DNA of 13,380 nt from an uncultured Paracoccaceae bacterium. GTDB taxonomy: Bacteria; Pseudomonadota; Alphaproteobacteria; Rhodobacterales; Rhodobacteraceae. Made by a program: the position numbers and the translations under genes. The notes beneath the pieces were generated by a model. It made no database searches and had not been told where the DNA came from. It saw only the letters and a list, made by a program, of their open reading frames with translations. Positions 8,074 to 13,356 of the stretch are shown one piece after another. Within the stretch, counting starts at the first letter, position 1. Each line of letters opens with the position of its first letter. The stretch covers positions 1 through 13,380 of the forward strand of contig CAKZNY010000202.1 in assembly GCA_937132145.1 (NCBI GenBank), read 5' to 3'.

Positions 8074-8143
8074 TATTAATATCCCGTATAGCGTAGAATT
8101 GATTACGCTTTGGGTCTTTGCGAAGAATTCCGCCTAGTTCAAT

Positions 8144-8171
8144 AAAAGGCCCCGAATGTACGGAGCCTTTT
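8144..8171 (-). terminator. Intrinsic terminator after the OmpA-like gene
   Basis: In the minus-strand RNA, AAAAGGCUCCG and CGGGGCCUUUU pair over 11 positions, with one G-U, around the 6-base loop UACAUU. The 3' arm runs into UUUUAUUG. It lies 25 bp after the stop of the OmpA-like gene and before the tadZ promoter region, so it separates the cpaB-cpaC-ompA unit from the tadZ unit. Confidence 0.85.
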
Positions 8172-8195
8172 GTAGCAAGAGGCATTCATTCGTGT

Positions 8196-8792
8196 TTAGT
8201 TTCCACCGCCCGCATAGGCGTTGTAGACGTTAACGGCGACTTTGCCGTCAAAATCATCGCCGATGTAGCCTTTAACGAAGCCGGAAACGGCTGTAACGGT
8301 ACGACGGTTCAGGCGCTCGCGATCTTGCGTGTTGATAAGGGGTTCGGATTCCCCTTTGGATACAACGGCAATCAGGTTCTTACGCGGAACACCTTGCGAA
8401 ACGAGGTAATCAACGGCTGCGTGCGCACGGCGTTCGCCCAAGCTGTTGTTATAGCTGGTAGAACCAACCAGATCCGTGTGCCCGTAAACTGTGAAGCGTA
8501 CGTGCGGGAAGCCTTTCATCCATGCGGCTTGCCCACGCAGGATCGATTTCGCTTCAGTGTCCAGAACGGAACGATTGAACTCGAAGTTGATCATAGTAGG
8601 GGTCGCACGGCGGAATTGCTCGTCCAGACTTTGTAGTGCTGCACCTGGTTCCAGATAAGCCGTTTGGGCAAACTGGTTGCTTGTTGCAGAAACTGCAAAT
8701 GTGCCTTCGTTCAACATGGTTCCTGCGGGGGCAAAACACCCGGCAGTAAGAAGAACGGAAGCAGCGGCGGTTATTTTAAATGTGGTTTTCAT
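8196..8792 (-). CDS. OmpA-family lipoprotein of the tad locus
   Basis: 198 residues. The signal peptide ends in lipobox LTAGC, so C19 is the likely lipidated cysteine. The C-terminal OmpA/peptidoglycan-binding domain (about 70-185) has NFEFNRSVLD, then the signature HTDLVGSTSYNNSLGERRAHAAVDYL, and a later RRTVTAV. It should sit in the outer membrane and contact peptidoglycan. It occupies the place beside the secretin where other tad loci carry the CpaD/RcpB lipoprotein. A pilotin-like or anchoring role for the CpaC channel is inferred from this position. Its ATG is 5 bp after the cpaC stop, behind GTAAGGC, and an intrinsic terminator follows. Confidence 0.9.
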   Translation of the reverse strand: MKTTFKITAAASVLLTAGCFAPAGTMLNEGTFAVSATSNQFAQTAYLEPGAALQSLDEQFRRATPTMINFEFNRSVLDTEAKSILRGQAAWMKGFPHVRFTVYGHTDLVGSTSYNNSLGERRAHAAVDYLVSQGVPRKNLIAVVSKGESEPLINTQDRERLNRRTVTAVSGFVKGYIGDDFDGKVAVNVYNAYAGGGN

Positions 8793-8797
8793 TTGCC

Positions 8798-10135
8798 TTA
8801 CTCCAACACATAGCCATAGGAACCTTGAACACCCTGTGAACCAGAGCCACCAAGGAAAGAAGCGCCTTCAATTGTTCCCAGCAGGAACAGCTCTTCTTCA
8901 GTAGGGACGCGCATGCGGTCGGTTGGCATACTTAGCGCCTCGCCGGAAACCGGTTTAACCAGATGCGGTGTGATGATGATGACCAGCTCGGTTTGACGGC
9001 GAGCAAAATTTGTGCTGCGGAACAGTGCGCCCAATATAGGGATGTCACCCAACCAAGGCACCTGATCAATAGAGTCGCCGAAATCATCTTGCAACAGGCC
9101 GGCAATAGCAAAACTTTGACCGTCACGCATTTCAACGGTTGTTGTTGTTGTGCGTGTTTTGAAGCCCGGTATTCCATTGACCGTAACGGCGGTATCTATC
9201 GCGCTAACCTCTGTCGTCAAGCGAAGGCTGATGTGGTTGTCATCAATAACCGTTGGCGTGAATATTAAGTTAACACCATAAGGTTTGAATATAGTAGAGC
9301 CGTCCGGACCCGGGATCGGAATTTCACCACCCGCCAAGAAGCTGGCTGTCTGACCGGAAATGGCAACAACGCTCGGTTCAGCCAGCGTTCTTACCATACC
9401 TTTGGATTCCAGCGCCTGGATTAGAACGTTAACGGCAATGCCGCCACCGCCAAACGAGAATAGGCCGCGTCCCTCACTGGGACCTAGAGAGCCAGGAGTA
9501 TTGCTGCCGCTATTCAAAGTACTTCCGCCAAGAAGGCCGGTAATACCTATTGAACTGCTTAACGCCTTGCTGGTAGCGCGCGACATCTCGGCGAAGCGTA
9601 CTTTCAGCATTACTTGCTGGCTTCCGCCAACCATCATCAGGTTTGTTACGTTGTCGCCAACATACATGCTGGCCAATTCCATAGCGCGTGCAATTTTGCG
9701 TGCACCTGAAACCGTACCGCTAAGTACAATACCGCTTCCCGCTGTGCGGACCTCGATTGGCTCGCCCGGCAAGATTTCTGCAAGACGTTCCTTGAATTCT
9801 GCAATGTCGGGTATAACCCGCACATCTACGTTAGCAATTAAATTACCATCAACACCAAACAATGTAAGTGTTGTGCGCCCCGGAGCCTTGCCAAGCACAT
9901 AAATAGTAGTCTCGGACAATGTTGCGATGTCGGCAATGCCGGGATTGGCGACGGATATCTCTGCGAACGGTTGGTCGCTTTGAACAACAATCGCGCGGTT
10001 TGTCGCCACGGTGATGTTTGTTGAAACTGTGCCGCGCATAACTGACAGGCCAGACTGAGCTGACACCTGTGTTACCATCGGAATAGTTAGCGCGAGTCCA
10101 AAAACACCCGCTTTAATCAGGTTATTAAATTTCAT
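8798..10135 (-). CDS. cpaC: CpaC/RcpA secretin of the Flp pilus
   Basis: 445 residues from the ATG at 10135. An upstream in-frame ATG at 10213 adds 26 residues before the signal peptide and is unlikely. The chosen start gives a standard signal ending VSAQ (cleavage near residue 27) behind AGGCAGGATCAC. The order is a BON/pilus N-terminal domain (about 30-110), a second short domain with SGIVLSGTVSGARKIARAM, then the secretin beta-barrel domain (about 240-405) with VPWLGDIPILGALFRS and ELVIIITPHLV. A glycine/serine-rich loop lies at about 205-235. It would form the outer-membrane channel for the pilus. The leader contains a duplicated ribosome-site segment and two palindromes. A 5-bp gap leads to the OmpA-like gene. 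Confidence 0.93.
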   Translation of the reverse strand: MKFNNLIKAGVFGLALTIPMVTQVSAQSGLSVMRGTVSTNITVATNRAIVVQSDQPFAEISVANPGIADIATLSETTIYVLGKAPGRTTLTLFGVDGNLIANVDVRVIPDIAEFKERLAEILPGEPIEVRTAGSGIVLSGTVSGARKIARAMELASMYVGDNVTNLMMVGGSQQVMLKVRFAEMSRATSKALSSSIGITGLLGGSTLNSGSNTPGSLGPSEGRGLFSFGGGGIAVNVLIQALESKGMVRTLAEPSVVAISGQTASFLAGGEIPIPGPDGSTIFKPYGVNLIFTPTVIDDNHISLRLTTEVSAIDTAVTVNGIPGFKTRTTTTTVEMRDGQSFAIAGLLQDDFGDSIDQVPWLGDIPILGALFRSTNFARRQTELVIIITPHLVKPVSGEALSMPTDRMRVPTEEELFLLGTIEGASFLGGSGSQGVQGSYGYVLE

Positions 10136-10140
10136 GTGAT

Positions 10141-10193
10141 CCTGCCTCTCAAAATCACGAAGTTGAAGTAATGGTCCTGCCTCACAAAACCAC
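10141..10193. repeat. Imperfect direct repeat containing the cpaC ribosome site
   Basis: On the minus strand GTGATTTTGAGAGGCAGG (10158-10141) lies just before the cpaC ATG, and GTGGTTTTGTGAGGCAGG (10193-10176) lies 35 bp upstream. They differ at 2 of 18 positions. Both carry the AGGCAGGA ribosome-site core, but only the downstream copy is properly placed before the ATG. Confidence 0.75.
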
Positions 10194-10271
10194 AGCTTAT
10201 AGTTAGCGCGCATTTTTATGCGTCTGTGCGGGCAGGATGCGCGATGTATGTTCGAGAAGCAACAACCTTTT

Positions 10272-10316
10272 ACGAATCGATTCGTTTCTTGTTGTGATTT
10301 ACACGAATCGATTCGA
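10272..10316. promoter_or_regulatory. Pair of identical palindromes CGAATCGATTCG, possible operator
   Basis: The perfect 12-bp palindrome CGAATCGATTCG occurs at 10273-10284 (14 bp if the flanking A and T are included) and again at 10304-10315. The copies are 31 bp apart, close to three helical turns, so both would face the same side of the DNA. The central CG resembles operators of LacI-family regulators. The outer ACAAC (10262-10266) and GTTGT (10291-10295) are symmetric about the first copy. The pair lies between cpaB and cpaC; the second copy overlaps the extended, probably frameshifted, 3' end of cpaB. Function is unproven. Confidence 0.55.
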
Positions 10317-11159
10317 AATCAGGCGCGGTTTATTCTTTGGGGCAGGGGACCTCAACCACGATACTTCGGACCCTTTTCGAGTGCGTAATGTGCAGACAGG
10401 TTTTACTTCTACTGCTATGACTTCATTGCCAATAATATCAGTTTGATCGACTTCGAATAGCCCTGTTAAGGCGTCGTCTTCGGCACCGCGCAGGGACAGC
10501 GTCAGGCGTCCGGTTTGTTGGGCCTGTGTCAACTCTGCAACGGTTTGTGGCGAAACTTCAACGGTGACGGTTCTCGCCAGAATTGTTCGTGTAACGTCCG
10601 AGTTTTCGACCTGATCGACCGCGATTAGCCGCACACCTTCAAGTATTAGGCGGGTAATCGTTTTCGAGCCGTCGCTGCCCGTCCAATAAATATCAACGCG
10701 GTCATTGGGTTGCAAGAAGCCTGAAACACCAGTGGAGATGTTGATATTAATCGTGAACGCCCGCATGCCCGGCGCTAAACGTGACCGAACACCGGCGTCG
10801 ACCCCAAAAGCGGTTACTTTATGAGGCAAAACGGGTTCGTCTTTCACGATCGTGATCAACACAGCACGCGGCTCTGCGCCTTCGCCGCCAAGAAGCTGCT
10901 CCATATTAGTGTACGCCCCTGCGGGCACATTGGCTTTTGGCCAAGCGACAAGCTTTACATCACCGGGCCGTAGATACTTGCCGAAAATCAGTTGTTTGGT
11001 TGCGACTGCAACGCCGATCAGTTCAATTGAAGGAACATTATTTCTACGCGCTTGTGCAAGCTCGGCCTCTAATGCCGAGAATGTTTGCTGGGCGAGATAC
11101 GCTGCCGCTCCGGCAAGGCCAAGGCCTATTAGCAAAACTAAAGCAAAAACAATACGCAT
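10299..11159 (-). CDS. cpaB: CpaB/RcpC Flp pilus assembly protein, probably frameshifted at C-terminus
   Basis: 286 residues as read. An N-terminal membrane anchor or signal (VFALVLLIGLGLAGAAAYLA) is followed by the SAF domain (about 45-110; ATKQLIFGKYLRPGDVKLVAWP) and the RcpC/CpaB domain (about 120-255; SGFLQPNDRVDIYWTG, ILEGVRLIAVDQ). CpaB is a periplasmic partner of the secretin. After RTRKGSEV the reading becomes SWLRSPAPKNKPRLISNRFV. The -1 frame instead gives VVEVPCPKE and a stop at 10332-10330, which looks like a natural CpaB ending, so one base appears missing near 10356-10362. The start at 11159 follows AAGGA with a 6-base spacer. The core domains are unaffected. Confidence 0.9.
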   Translation of the reverse strand: MRIVFALVLLIGLGLAGAAAYLAQQTFSALEAELAQARRNNVPSIELIGVAVATKQLIFGKYLRPGDVKLVAWPKANVPAGAYTNMEQLLGGEGAEPRAVLITIVKDEPVLPHKVTAFGVDAGVRSRLAPGMRAFTININISTGVSGFLQPNDRVDIYWTGSDGSKTITRLILEGVRLIAVDQVENSDVTRTILARTVTVEVSPQTVAELTQAQQTGRLTLSLRGAEDDALTGLFEVDQTDIIGNEVIAVEVKPVCTLRTRKGSEVSWLRSPAPKNKPRLISNRFV

Positions 11160-11232
11160 ATTATATCCTTAACAAAAATTCTGCCCCTGCGCTTGTTAGT
11201 TTGAAACATATTAAGCGGGCGTATCCCTGGCA

Positions 11233-11261
11233 TCGATAAGCTACCGAGCCGATATTTTCAA
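11233..11261 (-). promoter_or_regulatory. Weak candidate promoter for cpaB-cpaC-ompA
   Basis: On the minus strand TTGAAA (11261-11256), a 17-base spacer and TATCGA (11238-11233) lie about 75 bp before cpaB and after the flp terminator. The -10 match is modest. Read-through from flp is an alternative source of transcription. Confidence 0.3.
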
Positions 11262-11312
11262 ATGGTTTGTCGATATTCTATTTGCTTACATTGAAGGTGT
11301 GGCAAATGCATT

Positions 11313-11344
11313 AAAAAAACCGGGGCGACAGTATCACCCCGGTT
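11313..11344 (-). terminator. Intrinsic terminator after flp
   Basis: In the minus-strand RNA, AACCGGGG and CCCCGGUU pair perfectly around an 11-base loop and are followed by a run of seven U. It starts 46 bp after the flp stop. It would end most transcripts after the pilin gene, a common way to make far more pilin than assembly machinery. Confidence 0.92.
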
Positions 11345-11389
11345 CAAATCTTGTACGACTACAATAATGTAGCACTGACTAACTTCAAA

Positions 11390-11572
11390 TTAGAACGTAA
11401 TCGCAGATGCGTTGTTCAGCTCGTCGTTGATGCCGTTTGCTGCATTTTCGATGCCGCCGGAAATCAGTGTGATAACTGCGATTGCGATGCCAACGATAGC
11501 GGCAGTCAAAACAACCCAGTCTACAGTTACAGCACCGGACTCGTCATTTGCGAATTTTGTGAACAGTTTCAT
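11390..11572 (-). CDS. flp: Flp type IVb pilin
   Basis: 60 residues. A short leader MKLFTKFANDESG would be cut by TadV after G13, giving a 47-residue mature pilin that begins AVTVDW, followed by the hydrophobic helix VVLTAAIVGIAIAVITLI. The canonical Flp cleavage motif is G/XXXXEY. Here the positions are D and W, a variant I associate with Rhodobacterales Flp pilins, where D can replace E at position 5. The start is supported by GGAAGGGGA before ATG. It stands first in the locus with its own terminator 46 bp downstream. It would be the major pilus subunit, used in adhesion and biofilm formation. Confidence 0.93.
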   Translation of the reverse strand: MKLFTKFANDESGAVTVDWVVLTAAIVGIAIAVITLISGGIENAANGINDELNNASAITF

Positions 11573-11771
11573 AATATGTCCCCTTCCAAGGGTTAGGTTA
11601 ATGATTTGGCCCCAAATGAACCGGTACTAGAATGACCACTTGGTCTAACTACTCCAGAACACCAGAGCTTAATATTTGATTATTGGAACAATACTTCGGA
11701 CCAATTACTGATATATATACGCAGCCAAATCGGGCGGAAATTAGACGGATTTTAGAAAATCAGCAAAAAAT

Positions 11772-11786
11772 TTAAGTAATTTTTAA
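11772..11786. promoter_or_regulatory. Perfect CtrA-type site TTAA-N7-TTAA upstream of flp
   Basis: TTAA at 11772-11775, seven bases, then TTAA at 11783-11786, the full CtrA consensus. It is about 200 bp upstream of the flp start. CtrA controls pilin and motility genes in Caulobacter and relatives. The surrounding sequence is very AT-rich, so chance occurrence is a real alternative. Confidence 0.4.
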
Positions 11787-11993
11787 TATTCATAATGATT
11801 AAAGCTTAATTATTTAAAAACAAACACTATTATATGTCGTAGAGGCGGTAATTTGTAGGAAATACCGTCGTTTTATGAATGTGATCGAGTGAAATAAGGC
11901 AGATATGCCCAGATTCATGCGGTGAAAACATTGGTATCACTGCCCGCTATTACTTCCATCGGATGTACTTGCCGCAGGTCGGCCTCCCCGCGC

Positions 11994-12007
11994 GCACTAT
12001 ATAGTGC
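11994..12007. promoter_or_regulatory. 14-bp perfect palindrome, possible operator
   Basis: GCACTATATAGTGC is a perfect 14-bp palindrome 57 bp before the -35 box of the DsrC-like gene, in otherwise GC-rich surroundings. It could be a repressor or activator site for that gene. No regulator gene in the window points to an identity. Confidence 0.35.
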
Positions 12008-12063
12008 TACTGTTCTGTGCCTTTATTGATTACGCAAGGTCATCATGAATTTCCATATGCAAA

Positions 12064-12093
12064 TTGACACATCATGTTGTTTGAATGTATGAA
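12064..12093 (+). promoter_or_regulatory. Promoter of the DsrC-like gene
   Basis: A consensus -35 TTGACA (12064-12069) and TATGAA (12088-12093) with an 18-base spacer lie just before the gene. A start a few bases further on gives a leader of about 20 bases ending in the ribosome site GGGGAAAG. This supports ATG 12122 rather than the upstream in-frame ATG 12074. Confidence 0.55.
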
Positions 12094-12121
12094 TGGTCAA
12101 CAATTAAACAGGGGAAAGATA

Positions 12122-12460
12122 ATGTCATTTGAATACGATGGTAATACAATCGAAACCAATGCGAACGGGCATCTGGAAAATGTGGAAGACTGGAACGAGG
12201 GTGTCGCAGCACTTTTGGCCGCTCAGGAAAATATCGAACTGACCGACAAACACTGGGATTTGATGCGCTTCCTGCGCGAAGAATACATCGAGAACGCTGG
12301 CAACCAGCCCAACACGCGCAAAATCGTCAAAGCGATGAGCGCTGCATGGGGCGAGAAGCTAAGCCAGCGCGACGTATACGAATTGTTCCCGGGGGACCCA
12401 TCGAAGCAAGGCGGCAAAGTAGCAGGCCTGCCCGAAAGCCGCCGTAAAGGTGGTTACTAG
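12122..12460 (+). CDS. TusE/DsrC-family protein lacking both catalytic cysteines
   Basis: 112 residues from ATG 12122, which follows GGGGAAAG; this is full family length. The fold signature is clear: NANGHLENVEDWNEGVAALLAAQENIELTDKHWDLMRFLREEY, then NQPNTRKIVKAM, and the C-terminal KQGGKVAGLPESRRKGGY. DsrC and TusE carry sulfur on a penultimate cysteine, and DsrC has a second about 11 residues before it. Here those positions are glycine or lysine, and there is no cysteine in the whole protein. It therefore cannot relay persulfide by the known route. Cys-less DsrC-like proteins have been described as a separate group proposed to be regulatory. The TAG stop is directly followed by an insertion sequence that did not alter the protein. 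Confidence 0.88.
   Translation: MSFEYDGNTIETNANGHLENVEDWNEGVAALLAAQENIELTDKHWDLMRFLREEYIENAGNQPNTRKIVKAMSAAWGEKLSQRDVYELFPGDPSKQGGKVAGLPESRRKGGY
12457..12460. repeat. Target-site duplication, left copy (CTAG)
   Basis: CTAG at the left edge of the insertion sequence is repeated at 13305-13308 on the right edge. A TA duplication with inverted repeats one base longer explains the same sequence. Either way the empty site would read GGTTACTAGTTATAC. Confidence 0.75.
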
Positions 12461-12469
12461 GGTCAGGAC

Positions 12470-13230
12470 TCATTGATTAATCCAGAATATGACGAAAGCG
12501 GCGATACAGATGGCTGAGAAGAAGGTGTGGGCGCAGCGGTCATAGCGGGTATGGATGCGTCGCCAGTCCTTGAGTTTTCCGAACATGTTCTCGATCTTGT
12601 GGCGGCTGCGGTAGAGTACCTTGTCGTAGGCAGGCGGGTATTTCCTGTTGGATTTTGGCGGTATGCAGGGGGTGATGCGGCGCTTGATGAGGGCGTGGCG
12701 GAACCAATCTGCGTCATAGCCCTTGTCTCCCAACAGCGTTTTGGCTCGGGGAAGCGCGTCTATCATGAGCGCGGCCCCCTTGTAGTCGCTCATCTGTCCT
12801 TCGCTGAGCAGCAGGATGATCGGGCGGCCCTCACCGTCACATACGGCATGAAGCTTGGAGTTCAGGCCCCCCTTGGTGCGCCCGATACAGCGGGGAACAG
12901 CCCCTTTTTTAGCAGGCTGGCCGCCGTCCGGTGCGCCTTGAGGTGGGTTGCGTCGATCATCACCTGGTCCGGATCACCCGCCTCACCCGCCAGGGCGGCG
13001 AAGATGCGATTGAACACCCCCAGACGGCTCCACCGGATGAACCGGTTATAAAGAGTTTTATGCGGCCCGTATTCACTTGGTGCATCTCTCCATTGAAGCC
13101 CGCGTTTCAACACATGGATGATACCACTGAGAACGCGCCGGTCATCGACACGCGGAACACCATGTGATCGTGGAAAATAGGGTTTTATCCGGTTAATCTG
13201 ATCTTCCGAAAGCCAATAATATTCCGACAT
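12470..13230 (-). CDS. IS5-family transposase, full-length product by -1 frameshift (orfA+orfB)
   Basis: The first 109 codons (13230-12904) end at slippery heptamer A-AAA-AAG (12910-12904). A -1 shift there continues KKGAVPRCIGRTKGGLNSKLH into the second frame, for a 253-residue DDE transposase. Catalytic candidates are D93 (VMIDATHLKAH), D169 (LLGDKGYD) and E214 (RHKIENMFGKLKDWRRI), with normal family spacing. GGGG just at the heptamer can pair with CCCC five bases on, a possible stimulatory stem. The second frame has an ATG at 12793, but starting there would lose the junction and the first catalytic aspartate. Fusion by frameshifting is the standard strategy of this IS group. Confidence 0.85.
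12862..13230 (-). CDS. IS5-family transposase orfA (unshifted product)
   Basis: 122 residues with a very strong ribosome site (AGGAGGAG) before ATG 13230. It carries the N-terminal DUF4096-type DNA-binding region (WLSEDQINRIKPYFP, RVLSGIIHVLKRGLQWRDAP) and the first catalytic aspartate, then ends VSGAPRGA-stop after the slippery site when no shift occurs. In this IS group the short product may bind the ends and limit transposition. Confidence 0.85.
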   Translation of the reverse strand: MSEYYWLSEDQINRIKPYFPRSHGVPRVDDRRVLSGIIHVLKRGLQWRDAPSEYGPHKTLYNRFIRWSRLGVFNRIFAALAGEAGDPDQVMIDATHLKAHRTAASLLKKGLFPAVSGAPRGA

Positions 13231-13304
13231 AAGCAGCTCCTCCTGCCGGAATTGAATCAGAAATCAGAACACTTGGGAATCCCAAAAATTAATAGGTCCT
13301 GACC

Positions 13305-13308
13305 CTAG
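13305..13308. repeat. Target-site duplication, right copy (CTAG)
   Basis: Matches CTAG at 12457-12460 and marks the right boundary of the insertion sequence. Confidence 0.75.
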
Positions 13309-13324
13309 TTATACTCACTTCAAA

Positions 13325-13356
13325 TTGTATGGAGTATTTATTGTATGGAGTATTTA
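13325..13356 (+). repeat. Tandem 16-bp duplication carrying a ribosome site
   Basis: TTGTATGGAGTATTTA occurs twice, perfectly and directly adjacent (13325-13340, 13341-13356), immediately before an ATG at 13357. Each copy contains ATGGAG. The second is correctly spaced as a ribosome site, and the first is 16 bases further upstream. Confidence 0.9.

Larger units (their letters stand above)
11573..12121. other. Divergent intergenic region between flp and the DsrC-like gene
   Basis: About 550 bp without a credible gene on either strand. Next to flp (11581-11645) lie three short inverted repeats: CCCTT-CC-AAGGG overlapping the flp ribosome site, ATTTGG-CC-CCAAAT, and GACCA-CT-TGGTC. A strongly AT-rich block (about 11700-11835) contains a TTAA-N7-TTAA site. 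A hairpin with one bulge (CGGTAATTT / AAATACCG, 11846-11867) is followed by TCGTTTT, a weak plus-strand terminator candidate with no gene before it. The remaining part holds a 14-bp palindrome and the DsrC-like promoter. A small RNA cannot be excluded. Confidence 0.6.
12461..13304 (-). mobile_element. IS5-family insertion sequence (IS427-like), complete
   Basis: 844 bp bounded by inverted ends beginning GGTCAGGAC, with partial similarity continuing inward, and flanked by CTAG on both sides. It encodes a two-frame DDE transposase on the minus strand whose stop lies within 12 bp of the left end. The compact size, two overlapping frames and CTAG/TA target fit the IS5 family, IS427 group. Both ends and both frames look intact, so the copy may be active. 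Confidence 0.9.

Noticed and set aside
8118..8636. Plus-strand open frame of 172 codons
   Set aside because: Antisense to the OmpA-like lipoprotein gene and runs through its terminator; no domain or ribosome site supports it.
9360..9902. Plus-strand open frame of 180 codons
   Set aside because: Antisense shadow of the cpaC secretin gene; composition is typical of a mirrored frame.
11846..11877. Plus-strand intrinsic terminator or small RNA end
   Set aside because: The stem has a bulge, the T run is short and no upstream plus-strand gene exists. Kept only as a note in the intergenic entry.
12470..12793. Separate transposase orfB starting at ATG 12793
   Set aside because: The frame continues upstream with conserved sequence to the slippery heptamer, so it is the second half of a frameshift-fused protein rather than an independent gene.
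12527..13051. Plus-strand open frame of 174 codons inside the insertion sequence
   Set aside because: Antisense to both transposase frames, which carry the DDE residues; no independent support.
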